64,000 bases of DNA. Origin: Xylogone sp. PMI_703. Its lineage: Eukaryota > Ascomycota > Leotiomycetes. A program made the position numbers and the translations under genes. Each line of letters opens with the position of its first letter. Positions within the stretch are counted from its first letter, which is position 1. Positions 32,213-45,133 of the stretch are shown piece after piece. The notes beneath the pieces are model-generated. The model did not search any database, was not told the origin of the DNA, and saw nothing but the letters and a program-made list of their open reading frames with translations. The stretch covers positions 186,001 to 250,000 of the forward strand of contig JAJTUQ010000014.1 of NCBI GenBank assembly GCA_021399445.1. Direction: 5' to 3'.

Positions 32213-35200
32213 AATTAGTAAGATATTCTTCCGGTTCCCAAGTATCCAACCATCCGTACTCCTCTCATTCCTTCCATCTGACCAAGTATTTTTTCTTGTT
32301 CCTTATTAATTTGTCATCTAGGATTTCCTTAACTTCTCATTTCATATTTAGGTCCTATTCCAGCTCTAAATCCAGAGCTAGTAGTGATCCCGGAGATACT
32401 TTCTTTAGTACAGCTATATGAAATACTAGGTATATTCATATAATATTAAGAAGTTCTAGTTTATATGTCAGATTTCCTAGTTTCTTTTTGATTTTGTATA
32501 GTCTAATCTTTTTTTAGTCTAATTTATCGCTCAGTCTTGTTGTTTTGATAAATCTATAAATAATATAAACTTTATCTCTTTTTTTAAGCTCAGGTTCTAT
32601 ATTATACTTTTGATCGTAGTATTTCTTCATGTATTCTTGTACAAATTTGATGTTGTACTTTAAGTAATTGTGGATTTTTTCTAATTTATCTGTTTATTGT
32701 TCAGCTATCTTAGAAATGTTTCTTACCTCTGTTTTTATAAAATGGGTTTAGGCTTTATAGCCATAATTCACAAAGAAAGGTGTAACTTTAGTAATTTCAC
32801 TCTTTGTACTGTTATATGCTAGTTATGCCATTAGTAAGAGATCTTTCCAATTTGACTACTTATAATCTATGTAATAACGAAAATAAGCTCTTATAATCTG
32901 GTTGACTTATTTGATCTGTCTGTCTGTCTAAGCTTATCTTTTTGTGGCGATTTTTCTTTTAATATTTAATCTCTTACAGATTATTTCCCAGAATTTTGAC
33001 GTAAAAAGTTTATCTTTGTCCGAAATAATTTTTGCTAAAATGTTATAGTTTATTATAATCCTAGAAATTATAATTTCCGTTAAATCTTCAGCTGTCTATG
33101 TTTCTTTCTATAACAATATAATAGAATATTTCGTAAATCTATTGATTATAGTAAAGATTAAGTTATAGTAATCTTTATCCAGTCTATTAGCATTTCTTGA
33201 TGAAAGTAATCTTGTGATAAAATCTTATGAAATAAAAGTCTAAAGCTTTTCTAGTATCTGAAAAGGCATTAATTGTTCTATAAGCTTCTTTCTTGATGTT
33301 TTAGTTTTATGACAAATATTATAATTATTGATAACTTTAGTGACTTTTTACTAGAGTTTGAAGATAAAGAATTCTTGTTATAATCTGTTCTTGGTCTTTG
33401 TGATTCCTTGATGACTATATGTGGGTAATTTGTATTATTCTTTTATGAACTCCTGGGTGATTAATAGTAGGATGAATACTCTTCTGTCTTTCAGCCAAAT
33501 GCCTGGAAATTCCTGATCTTCGAGCTAACTGGCCTCGGGACCTTTAAAGATTTCTTTTTTTTCTGCAGTAATTAACTTAATCTTTTTTAGCTATTTTTCG
33601 TTAATAACTTGTATGACTATTAATACTTATACGTGGTTAAGGCGTAAAGTATTATCTTCTTTCTTAAATATAGTGAATTTTTGTTTAAAACTTCCTTTTA
33701 TATAGTCTGGTCGTTTGTTTAGAGTATTGGCTTTAGTATTCTTTAATCCTTAGATATAACGAATCCTGAAATCGTATTATGCTAACGTTTCGTATTAATA
33801 TACTTGTTTATTGTTAAGATTTTTAGTGGTTATAAAAGTTGTTAAATTCTTGTGGTCTGATAGAATCTTAAATAAATGTTTAATATTATATAAGTAAACT
33901 TTCTAATGCTTACAGTAATCTATGATAGCCAAGAGTTTTTTCTTGTAAATGTCATAGTTTAATTTAGTTAAAATAAACTTTCGAGAGTAGAAGATTACTG
34001 GCTTTTAACGTCTTTTGTTATCCCTTTATGATAAGACTTTACTTAATGTCTTACTTAAGACATTTGTTTCCAGTAAGTATAGTTTCTCGGGATTAATATA
34101 AGCTAATATTCAGTCTTCGTCGAACTGATCTTTAACCTCTTGGAAGACTCTCTCCTGCCTCTTTTCTCAAACGAAAGGTATATCTTTCTTCGTTAATTCC
34201 GTTAACGAGCTGGCTATCTTTGAGTAAGCCATTATATAATGTTTATAGTAATTGACAAGTCTGTTAAACTGTTGGACTTCTTTGACTGTCTTTGGAGTAG
34301 GCCATTCTTTAATGGTTTTTACCTTCTCTGGGTTTATTCGGAATTCTTTGTCCGAAACTATTTTACCTAGGAATTTTACTTCCGTTGTATTAAATTAACA
34401 TTTAGCCAATTTATACTTCATGTTGTTATTAATTAATATCTTTAATACAATATGAACATATTATCTATGTTCTTCTAACGTCTTGGAATAGATTAGAATA
34501 TCATCTAAATATATTACTACAAAATGATCCAAATATGGTCTCAAAATCGTATTACTCACTTTTTGTATAATTGCTAATGTATTCGTCAGACCGAAAAGTA
34601 TAACTAAAGGTTCATAAAGTCCATATTTGGTTCAAATAGTAGTATACTACTTGTGTCCTTTTTTGATTCTTATCAAGTTAAACCTTGTGGCGAAGTTTAA
34701 TTTCGTGAAATATCTAACTTTAATAAGTATATCTCGTATACTGTTAATACGAAATAATGAGTATTTGTTTTTTATAGTTTTGCTGTTTAAATTTCTGTAA
34801 TCTTTACATAATCTTCCCCGGGGGTCGTCTGGCTTTAGTACTTATATTAATGATGCTTCTCACGAAAAGCTCGACTTTTTATAAAAGCTTTTCGTGGTCT
34901 GTTCATCTAGTCATTCTCTCAAGATCTTATCCTTGGCAAGATTCGTTCTATAAATAAGTCTATATAAAAGGGTTATACTTTCCTGGAGAATAATTTCATG
35001 ATTTTATTCTTTGTGTGAGGGTAAAGTTGTATCTTTTGGTCATAAAGTAAATAACTTATGACAATCTTGATATTCTTCCGGGAGAATATTTAGTTTATTC
35101 TGGAGGTCATCCTGAGTAAGTTTAACAGCAAAAACATCTTATGTGGATTATTCCTTTGGTCTAGTATTATAATAACATTTAAATATTAATTTCTTTGTTT

Positions 35201-37619
35201 TCCAGTTAACGTTTAAGTCATAGAACTTTAACTAAGACTGTCCTAAGATAATATTTTCTTTTTTAAGAGAGGAAACCTTAAACTGGATTTATTCTTGGTA
35301 ATTCTTAATCCTTATAATAAAAAGTTTAATTCTGGCGAATATTTCTTTCTTTGCTAATAAGCTATTGACTATTCATAAAGACTGATTATAGACTTCAGTC
35401 TGTACGTTTATCGTTTTAGTAACTTGTGACGAGATTAGGTTAATCTGGCTTCTTGAATTTATTAAGGTTTTAAGGTTTCTATTGCCAAACTTAATATTTA
35501 ACCGGATAATATCTTTTTCGTTAACCATAAATATATCAGAAACAAATTCTATATTGAATTCCTCTTCTTGAGTCATCTGAGGCAGTATTTTCTTTGCTCT
35601 GGGCTTTCTCAGGTTGAACGGGTTGTCGACATGTCTTTTAGGGAGCATCTATTTGTCATTGAATTTATAATAATAACCTATCTTATAGCCATAATATTAT
35701 TCTCAATACTCTATATGGAAAGTTGTTTCTCGACATACTTTTTTCTTGGCTTAGTACGTTTTTTCTTAGTCTTCATGATATACAACCCAGGTATAAGAGT
35801 CCTGTCGAGGTGGTTATATGTTTTCTCCTCGAGAATAAAAAATCAGGTCATTGTAGTATAATCTGCTAATAGTGATTTTTTCGAAATTGGATCATATAAC
35901 CTTAACTATTGTTCTTAATCTTTATATTCTGTACTGGAGAAGCCTGTCTTGTTAGAGTAACATATCTCAAAGGATATTCCTTTTGACTAATCTCTAGATT
36001 TCTACATAACTTCTGTCAAAGTAAAGTGCTATTCTGATTAATATTATTCTTTTACTTATTTATAGCTCATTTGTTTGATAAGGTTAGACGATAAAATCCT
36101 CTCGTTTTACATGGTTAGAGAGTTCAAAGCCCTAGAAAATTTTCCGAAAAGATTCCTTTGTTATTCTTTGGTTAAGTTCTGATGCCTTGGGTATTATATA
36201 TAAGGAATATACTGGTGAAATTCTAGTATGTCCTTTTCTTTTCGGAGAGTCTTATAATATAATGCTAAACGTTGATTCACTAGTGTCTGTTTTGATTCTG
36301 GCTTAGTGGAATCTGTCTTAAAATTCTTCACGGATCATTAGTTCTCCTTTAAATTGTCTTAGGAAGAAAAGATCCGGCAAGTCAGTAATGTCCCAATATT
36401 CTTCTGGAGAGAAGTTGTCGGGGTTAGCAATTTCTAAGCCCTGTTGTTTTATTTCTTTCCCGGCAGACATTAATATATCTAACTCATTAACAGTAGAAGA
36501 AAAGACTCCTGAAGATGTCATACTCCTGGTATTATGGTAAACTTTTGTCGTAAAGTCTTCCGTAAGAAAAATTCACAGGATCTGGTCCATGGACCAATCC
36601 TTAATATTCTCTGGTAACTTGTCAAAGTCGCTCTATTTTATTAATAAAACATCACCTGAACCGTAAGATTCATTATTTTTGGCCAAAAACACTATAGATA
36701 TAGTTTTAGCTTCTTTTAGCTTTCTTTTGTCTTTGTTACTATGTTCTCGGGCAATATGTCTAACTTGTCTATACTTATAACAAAGTTTCTTTTCTCTCTT
36801 TTCTTTGTATTATTCAAGAGTCAGGTTATACTTATTTTTTTCTTTGAGTAATCCTTTGCCACGGTTCTTGGGACTTTGTCTTCTTCTTCTTGTGATCTTA
36901 TTAAGATCCATTGAGTCTTCTCGATCATTGATGTAATCTTTTCATTTATTTGTCTATAAGGAGTAAGGAATTCTTCCTTTCTTTTCTATGCACTGTTCGT
37001 ATTGAAAATTGTCAATCTCCTCGGCCTCCCTCATCTGCTTAACTAACATATCCAGGCGAGGTCTGATACAAGCCAATTCGTCCTTAACGAATTCTTTCAA
37101 CCCCTGGCGATACTAGAACATTAACGCTTCATCTTCCCAGCTGGTCATATTATTCAGTTGTCGGAACTTGGTATTATAGGCAAAAATAAAGCTAGTCTGT
37201 TTCAAAGTATATAATTACTGTTCCGCCCTATCTGTCTCATGAGAATCCCCGAAAACTCTTTTTATTTCTTCTTCAAAACTTTTGAAAGATACAAACAAGT
37301 TAGTGATATCCTGTTATCTTTTTTCATCTTTTTCAATAAAGTTCTTGAAGTTCTTTACATATGGCAGAGCTCATTGTAATACTTCTCCTTCTAAGTAAGT
37401 AAATAGCCACATAATCTGTTGAAAGTCATTTTGAAACTTATCTTTATGTAAGTTCAAATACAAATAAGTTCAGAACTTGAAAAGTTTCAGCTTGGACCTG
37501 TCTCCTCTAAAGCTTTCGATCTTTCTTAGGTCCAGCTTTCTTTCAATGAAGTTAGTCGTCGAGTTAGGGCTAGCCTCGGGGGCTTGAGGGTTCTGTTGTA
37601 AAGACGAGTCTCCGGCCAT
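32139..37619 (-). pseudogene. gag-pol of gypsy element C (RIP-degraded)
   Basis: Gag starts at ATG 37619 (MAGDSSLQQNPQAPEASPNS) and meets a stop after ~50 codons. Protease piece at 35373-35648 reads TLINSRSQINLI, so the catalytic DSG is NSR. Reverse transcriptase near 34470-34540 keeps [11 protein letters not shown]. Integrase block DFIT near 33160-33250. Chromodomain end WEPEEYLTN near 32220-32250, continuing LLEEYERVKSTRLYRTEHQH to a stop at 32139-32141. Stops throughout prevent expression of an active polyprotein. Confidence 0.85.
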
Positions 37620-37648
37620 GGTACCTTCAAGTTTCAAGGTGCTCAAAG

Positions 37649-38234
37649 TGTAACGTTCTTACAAAGGTATGGGGTTATCTATCACTCAAATGATAGATGA
37701 AGGTAAAAAGCAAGAGAATATCTTCACAAGGCGTTAAAGTAGTTACTATGAAATGCAGGTATGCTGTAAATTAATTGAATTGAGCATGAAGCTCTTATTT
37801 ACTGTGAAACTATCTAATTATATAATGAGGGTTAGTATATTGAGTATATTGATTATACCTTATACTCGATATACTGGATATACACCTCACGTAATCGCTT
37901 ATTTGCTAGTATTAGCTATCTGCACATACAAGCAAATGGTTAGCACAAGCAGAAAGGTAGTACTAATTTCCCGATAGTACTACTACCTAGTTAGTACAAC
38001 CAAAAGGTTAGTACTACAACTTCAATAGTACTATCCTTTAGCTTGTACAACCCTTTTTATAGTATTAGTGTTGAACTTGTACTATCTTTTCGCTAGTACT
38101 AGTAATACGATAATACTAACGATACCATAACCAGGTCCCTGATAGTCGTCTTAATCTATACTTATTTAACTAAGGCGACGGCTATGGAGGCCCTATAATC
38201 CGGTCACTTGTTACAACCTTGCAGGGTCGTGACA
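37649..38234 (-). repeat. 5' LTR of gypsy element C (586 bp)
   Basis: Starts TGTAACGTTCTTAC and ends GGTCGTGACA, followed by target duplication ACAAT. The conserved leader with the TTTGAGCACCTTGAAACTTG block lies between it and the gag ATG. Confidence 0.95.
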
Positions 38235-38869
38235 ACAATATATAAGAAGATAATTAACTTTTTACTTGTTACAACCGATCGAGAAGATAACAATAAAGGG
38301 GTTAAACATTGTTCTAAGGTTTGGAAAATAAGAAGTAATATTTGTAATATCTCAAAATAATGTCTGGGATACTCAGAATTAATTAATTCTTTGATATATT
38401 GATTTCTTGGTATAAAAGTTCAGTATAGTATATGATTAATATAAAGCTGGACAACATTTAAAATAACGACTTTTAGAAGTACTTTTTAGTTCTCGTCTTC
38501 CGATGAATCCATATTTTTATACTTGTTGTATCAGAGTTATTATCGTTGTTCAAATCTATAATATACAAAGGTATATTTATACAAAGGTATATTTATACAA
38601 AGGTATATTTATACAAAATACCGGCAAAAGTAAAGAGTAGAACCGAACCGAGCGCTTAGAGAGATATGTATGTAAGTCAGGACCAGTATACATTTTTTGT
38701 CATACAAAATGTAAATAGAGTTATTCTAGCTTTATTTACTTATTATAAAGGTGTTATAATTAGTATATTAAACGAAGTATATGAGAATGAGGGAAAATGG
38801 AGGAAATTGAAGTGTTCGATAGTTAGTGCCATTTTGATGAGGTAATCAAAGTGAAAGTGGAGTAACCTA
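38235..38869. other. Decayed flank with a 3 x 16 bp tandem repeat
   Basis: AT-rich, no gene. 38565-38612 contains three perfect copies of ACAAAGGTATATTTAT. A patch near 38823-38862 is the inverted match of 28836-28866. Confidence 0.6.
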
Positions 38870-39282
38870 ACGTAATTCCCGGTCTCACCGACCACCCGGT
38901 CTGACCGACCACCTTAAATTTACCGCAAAATCGAGAAATTTTAGTTTTTAATAACTCAACAACCATATAATATTAAAAGATAAAACTTTGTATGATAATT
39001 AATTATTATAGTTTAATTCTAAATATTTAGTCATTTTGTTCTCAAAGTATTTGTAGTATGGTTAAACTAGATTTCAGATCCTGAATTCAAGGTCATTTTA
39101 TTATACAGCATAAACCATAAATACTAACTACATCAAAATCTAGGTGCTTATTGGTTATTATATAAATAAATAGATTACAAAGTTTTGATAAATATAATAA
39201 TATATTTGTTAAGTTATTAAAAAACTAAAATTTCTCGATTTTGCGGTAAATTTAAGGTGGTCGGTGAGACCGGGAATTACGT
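38870..39282. mobile_element. Pogo-related MITE, 413 bp
   Basis: Inverted ends ACGTAATTCCCGGTCTCACC with TA on each side (38868-38869, 39283-39284). The inner part of the repeat, TTAAATTTACCGCAAAATCG, AGAAATTTTAGTTTTTAATAA, is also inverted at 39222-39257, so each arm is about 70-90 bp. The left arm carries a partial duplication of the GGTC..ACCGACCACC block. The outer tip TAACGTAA matches the pogo family seen at 18.6 and 21.0 kb. Confidence 0.85.
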
Positions 39283-39284
39283 TA

Positions 39285-40600
39285 TATAAGGGCGACTACT
39301 TGTTGTTAAACAGGCCCTTACTTTATTATGCTTATCTGTGGCGGATACCTTGGTTAGGTTTTACTTAGGGTACTTCCTTAGGGTTTTCCTAACCTACGTG
39401 CAAATGCAAAGGCTATTTCGCTGCTACATTTAAGTAGGCATCCTCGCCTAGCACTCGCTGTGCCGCCTTTCCATTTAATGATTTGTGTTTTGCCTTACCC
39501 ACCAAGTTTATGGTGAACTACAGTACCCGTGCCACCCCAAAGTTCATTTAGAGACTCGCAAACTGGACATAGTTACGTCCTGATTTCTCGTATTCCTGGC
39601 CTAAATCATCAACCCTGATTAGTACGGTCCGCTCTCGCCTTACGGTCCATACAGTCCTCATCGCCCTTCCACCAACTTCTCTCCTCTACCTCCTTACTAT
39701 CACTCTCCCCTAATTATTCCTACCCTTTTTTACCTTTCCTAGCCTCCTCTACTAGACTTTATCAACTCTTTATAATTACTACATATCCTGTAAATCAAAA
39801 AATCCCTTCTCTTAACCTCTTCTTCCTCCTCCGCCTTATCCGTCATACTGTAACCCTAACCGTCCATAGACAGGTGCCCCAGCCCTAATCAGTATAGTAA
39901 AATGGATCCAGCCCTGGGGCCAGGTTTTCTTACCGCCTTCGCTACTTCAAGCAGGCGGTGTTCTTATTTCAGGTCTCAATTATTTATTTTGCCTACTTTA
40001 AAGCTGATACTGTTAGATGATCCCTCCAGGGATACACAGACGGGGGCAGGCCTGTCCCTGGGTTTAGGGCCAATAAATACCCCAACATTTTAGCGTTAAA
40101 AAAACACATAGGGCTACCCCCGCGTTTTTGGACTGCCTACCCCCTAGGTTTTGATATCACAGCCAGGTAGCCAATTGAGAAACCGAAAATTGGTAACAGA
40201 ATGAACAAAAGGTATACGACAATAAATCATCCAGGAAAATAGCCAAAATTCCACTATAGCATAAGTATTTAACGAGATAAGGTTAAAGGTAGGTTTTTGG
40301 TGAGGTTGATCTATGCACTAGCCAAGAAACTCTGTTTTGACGGCATAGCATAAATTTAAGCATAATTACATAAAAAAAACAAGAACCGAAATGAAAGTAA
40401 GCTTGTATCAGCCATAATACCAGGGCCAGTAACACGTACAAGGAAGATCAGGGGTAAAGTAAAGCAAAGCATATAAAAGGAGAATAACACCTAGGTGTAA
40501 GAAATCAATCTTTAATTATATTATACAATATAAGACGAAATACAATGGATTCATTAATACATTTGCCCGAGCAAACGTATAATGGTGTGTACCAAATGCC
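39285..40600. other. Intergenic, unassigned, less AT-rich
   Basis: Mixed composition with C/T-rich patches (39600-39860). A minus-strand short frame from ATG 39848 (MTDKAEEEEEVKRR...) is open for ~36 codons but has no recognisable domain. Could be the edge of an old retroelement. No gene called. Confidence 0.4.
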
Positions 40601-40629
40601 AACAGCATGATCAATGATAATATTCCGCT

Positions 40630-40690
40630 CGATAATTATTACCGATAATCATTATCGGTCAATATCGTTATTGGCGATAATCAACTGATT
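40630..40690. repeat. Subterminal GATAAT repeats with 19-bp palindrome
   Basis: Perfect palindrome ACCGATAATCATTATCGGT at 40641-40659, surrounded by further CGATAAT / ATATCG / GCGATAATC motifs. It lies ~230 bp before the hAT coding remnant and may be its subterminal transposase-binding region. Confidence 0.5.
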
Positions 40691-40869
40691 AAGGTTTGAT
40701 AATTAACAGAATCATCACCGTTTATATATCGCTAGTATAAGATAATACCTAAGTATTTATTACTTAAATATTATCTTTTTACTCTTTATCTTTTAAAGCT
40801 TTAGTTCTGTTGTATAAATATAAACTTTAATACAGATTTATCTACTTTTTCTCTTTTACTTACCCTGGA

Positions 40870-42930
40870 TTCAGTTAAAACTAACTCAAAAAGAACATCA
40901 GCTTCTGTAACTTAGGTTTATACTTGTCCAGCTCAGGATGGAGAACCTGACTTCCATGAAAAAGCTCGAATAAAGTACTATTTATATTGTGCAAAATCAT
41001 CATATAGCTCTTCTGTTACAACAAATATATAATATCATCTTAAAACAAAACATTAAGTCTTTGTCAAAACTGTTCCAAGTATAATACAACAATCAATTAT
41101 TAGTCGATTATAATAACTTTACTCTAAGGCAAAGTCTTCAGGCCAAACGCAAGAGATTGATACTCAGGCTTTTCAAAGAATCCTGAATCAAGATATTCTT
41201 GATGAAACATTAATTTTATTAATTGTTATCCGAAATCTTCTATTCTATCTTGTTGAATGGCCTGAATTTCATGCTTTTTGTCAATTATTTAATCTAGAAT
41301 CAGAGGATTATATTATTACAGTATATTCTACAATCTTTAAAAAGATTAAGCAATTATAACAAGTCCAAAAGGACATTGTACAAAAAAAGCTCCAGTTAGT
41401 ACTATCAAGTATTCATCTTTTACTTAATATCTGGACTTCTCTAAACAAGTTCCTTTTTCTTAGGATTTGTACTCATTTTGTTGAATAAAATCAAGAAAAG
41501 TTAACAAAAGCCTTTATTACTTTTCATATAATCATAAATCATAATAAAAATGAATAATTTACTACTTTTCTTCTAGTCTTAAAAAACTATAATATTATAC
41601 AAAAGCTTAAAGCTATTGTTTAGGACAATCATACTACAAATGATAAACTTTATTGTATAATGGCTAAGTATCTTAAAGAAGAAAAAGAGATTAAATAAGA
41701 TTTAACATATTAACGAATTTTTTGTATTAACTATATTATTAACTTAATTATATAATCTTTCCTGTTTCAAAATATAATAAATATTAAGGGGCTTAACTTG
41801 TACAACAAACGAGAAATACTAAAAGAGGAAAAACTATATAACATACAAAAACAAACAACTTTTTGTATAATAAGAATACTTAAAAATCTTTGTAATATTA
41901 TGATATATATTTATAGTTCAGCTAGTTATACACAAAAGTTCAAAGAACTGGCTAAAAGATTAATTCTGCTTAATAATCATACAAAGTGAAATAGCTAATA
42001 TTATATATTCTTTATAACTCTTCAGTTTGATGTTACTCTTGACAACTATACAAAAAAGCACTTTAACACTCTTAAAGAAAAGTATTTATTTCCAATAAAT
42101 TAAAAAAAGCTTCATACAATAAATAAGTTCTTAAGTCTCTTTGACTAAGTAATTCTGAAAACTCAAAAAAATCAAACAATGATTGACAATATACTTTTTG
42201 TAATAAATATTATTATAAAACATTTTGAAGAAGCTCTTGTTACTGTACTTTCCTTTTTTTAGGATAAAGCTTTTCTAATATTGTACAATAAATTATATAT
42301 ATATCAGATAAAGAATTCTGTACTCAGGTTTAAAATGATTAAGATATCTTTGATAAGTATTATAGCAAATCAGATGACTCACTGCTTTATACTATAATAT
42401 TTATCCTTCATCTAGCTCATCGTACAAGATATATTCAGGCAAACTAAAGAAAAAGTTAACAAAAGTTTGTACTACAAAAGGTCAAATAGTTATAAGAAGA
42501 GTATCGAGAAAAGGCCCCTCTTCATATAATCATGCTATTGTACGAAAAGACTTCTTCTCAAGAACTCAATGACTTTGATCAAATTGCTTAAGATTTAAAC
42601 AAGTTTACTCGACTAATAAGTCAGAATAAATTCGAGGATTATAACACTAAGTCACTATATAAGATTTGTACAAACACTCTTACATAATAATGTCAGAACT
42701 AACAACGAAAACGCTGGCCACAACTTTTATATATAACAATTGATATTCTCTCGATTCCGGTAATAAGTAATAAACCTGAGCAAGTGTTTTCAGGAGCATA
42801 TCATACAATCTCTTGGGAAAGAGCATAACTATCAGCTAAAAATATCAACAAAACAGAATACTTAAAAAGTTAACAAAAGAGTAATATTTTAGAAGAAATC
42901 TAAAGGATCTTCGTATTATAGTTAAATCTT
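40870..42930 (+). pseudogene. hAT superfamily transposase, RIP-degraded
   Basis: Decayed ~690-codon plus-strand frame. BED-finger-like start (YCAKSSYSSSVTT..YHLKTKH) near 40980. Core blocks: LLNIWTSLNKFLFLRICTHF, EKLTKAFITFHII, LVLKNYNIIQKLKAI, DNHTTND, then LILLNN. C-terminal dimerisation block ILSIPVISNKPEQVFSGAYH then TISWERA near 42740-42830. These are the hallmark segments of fungal hAT transposases (W-T-S block, DN block, hATC). Many stops from C-to-T changes. Confidence 0.85.
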
Positions 42931-43840
42931 ATTACTCGTAGCTACGAAAACATTATGAGGAAGTACATAAGTAAAAGAGTATAAACAAAAATAGTCGGCC
43001 GAAGAAAGGTAACAAAAAGGAAAAGTCAGAAGAACCATAGGAGACTAAAGTCTATTATTAGAGATTTTTTAAACAGGGCCCCAGATCAGGATATTTTAAG
43101 GTTAGACATATAGCCGAAACAAGCCGACAGACCCAGATTATGTCCAGAGATGATCAACTCGAGGTTAAGAAGTAGACATTAATTAAATGAATAAGTATAA
43201 GTTTCAAATAATGATCTTATTACACAAGAGATCTGAGAATAGGAAATGACCAAGCAAGAGCATTATATAACATTATTAACCATAATACTGGCTAACGAAT
43301 AAGATTTATGGTTATAGTTTACCAGATAAAATGCAGTATTATAGCAGTCTAAGTATGATTTGGTTAAGACATATATGTTCAATAAAGTAATCAAGTTAGA
43401 AGAACTATAGTTATGTTGATTAATAACAGTATAAGGCCAGATTTTGAAGTAATGTTTAAATACATTAATCAGCATAAACTACAAAAATGTATTAAAGTAG
43501 TAAAAGTCACCGAAAAATGAAATAGCTTACTAATACTTATTTGAATTATACTAGAATTCAAAGTCAGTAGACTGATGTAATAAAGATTAACAGCAGTTCA
43601 TATGTTATATTATGCAGACAGTACCCAAGGAAGAAGAAGATAAGACAAGTAAGTAAAATTTAATTAAGTTCAGAGAAGTCTAAGGTTTATATACAATAAT
43701 ATATAAAAAGAACAAGATTTAATATTCATGGTTAGCAAAGACAAGAATCACGTTTACAAATAGTCAGTAGAAGTACATTAACCACATACACGAATAGATG
43801 AAAGAAAACAAAGACCTTGATGAACCCACGCCCGAGAATG
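42931..43840. other. AT-rich, no gene recognised
   Basis: Probably the 3' part of the hAT element and older repeat sequence. A 70-codon minus-strand frame at 43263-43475 is low-complexity and AT-driven. Confidence 0.45.
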
Positions 43841-44160
43841 ACCTTATCATATCATATCATATCTATCGTGTCAATTTCCTCCGGTGTCTAACCCTCGTAA
43901 GGGCAGGAAGAGGTCGAATGGCGTGCATCTCGACGCGCAAGCAAGGTACGGACGAGCGGCGAACGGTAGACAATTCGGGGGCTTCCCGCACATGATCCGA
44001 TACTGATTACGAGCAGGTCAGAAGGTTAGGAAGGTAGAGGATAGGAGGATAAGAGGATACAGAGAGGAGCGCAGAGGTCGAGAGGGGGTCAGATGCCAGG
44101 GCACGGGCCCTGACGAGGGCCAGACACCGGAGGAAATCGACATGATATGATATGATAGGT
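43841..44160. mobile_element. GC-rich MITE-like element, ~310 bp
   Basis: Long imperfect terminal inverted repeats: left TATCATATCATATC...TTTCCTCCGGTGTCT...CCCTCGTAAGGG, right CCCTGACGAGGG...AGACACCGGAGGAAA...GATATGATATGATA. The outermost ACCT/AGGT also pair. The interior is purine-rich and much richer in GC than the surroundings, with no protein recognised. Confidence 0.75.
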
Positions 44161-44299
44161 TAGTAACTGAAATTTATCAGTAAAATTATATTTCTGTAAG
44201 TTAATATAGACTTTATAATAGTAAAATATAAAACAGTAATATTGACATTGATAAGTATAACTATAACTAATCATACTTTATTAGTAAGGATAGACTGAT

Positions 44300-44679
44300 T
44301 GAAAATGACCGATAAAAAAGTGTTAATAGAATTTTACTGACAGAATCCTGTTGTTAAATTCTGGATGATAGAAATCTTCTAGGTGACTAAATTATGTAAC
44401 AGATCAAAAGATCCTGAGGATCTGGGGATTCCAGGGATCTTAACCTACAATGCTGATGGATCTGGGGATCCTGGGGATCCCAGGATCTAGGCAAACTTTA
44501 CTCATTATATAAGTAAATAGTTTATCGTAAATAAGAGTTTCGTACTCAACTTAATTGATTTACAGCATACTTACATTTCATAATAACTATCCTAAATCTT
44601 GTGAAGTTATTCTTTTGCCTTTTACCTTCATCTATTATTTGAGTAATAGATAACCCCATATCCTAGTAGGAACGTTACA
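44300..44679 (+). repeat. LTR fragment of the A/C gypsy family, plus orientation
   Basis: The last ~200 bp (about 44500-44679, ending GGAACGTTACA) are the reverse complement of the LTRs of elements A and C. The upstream part resembles the LTR of A more loosely and contains a GGATCTGGGGATCC-type repeat. The left end is not resolved. No interior is present. Confidence 0.7.
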
Positions 44680-44696
44680 ACTAAACTAGCATTCTC

Positions 44697-45052
44697 TGCT
44701 CTAACCTATTTTCAATCCAGCACAACCCCTCTACCACCACATGCAATTACCAGCATCTGGGTGGTTAGCTATTTCGGTCTATTATAGGATAATTTACTTT
44801 ACATCGACTCGACATTTGTGGAAGATTACTGAGTACAAAAGAGAGGTCTTAGGTGTCTACGGACTACGGACTACAGAATAAGGATAAGATAAGTAATGAA
44901 CAAGTATTACAGATCAGAGAATGTATTTTTAGACAAAAGTCTTTAGATTGTTACAGGTATTACTGTATAAGGCTCAATACCGAGTTTGCTAGAATATGCT
45001 TAACAGATCTTCGATAACTGCCTATGGGATTCTCCCCCGGCGTAAATGAACA
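44697..45052. repeat. Dispersed repeat copy 2 (~356 bp)
   Basis: Direct copy of 25673-26037. Ends just before the tetranucleotide microsatellite and ~80 bp downstream of the P450 stop codon. No ORF. Confidence 0.85.
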
Positions 45053-45088
45053 TACATACATACATACATACATACATACATACATACG
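45051..45088. repeat. (CATA)n microsatellite
   Basis: About nine perfect CATA units immediately downstream (3') of the P450 gene. Confidence 0.95.
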
Positions 45089-45133
45089 TGTCGGTTGGAA
45101 CAAGAGGGACGATTACTTTGACCAGACATGATT

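Larger units (their letters stand above)
30961..38234 (-). mobile_element. Ty3/gypsy chromovirus element C, complete (7274 bp)
   Basis: Direct 586-bp LTRs (30961-31546 and 37649-38234), 5-bp target duplication ACAAT (30956-30960, 38235-38239). The polypurine tract on the minus strand beside the left LTR (AGGAAGGGGATAG) shows that the left LTR is the 3' LTR. Gag starts at 37619. Same family as element A. Gag-pol is interrupted many times; the plus-strand accessory ORF is open. Confidence 0.95.

Noticed and set aside
39840..39860. TAACCCTAACC-like patch as a telomere remnant
   Set aside because: Only about one and a half units, not an array.
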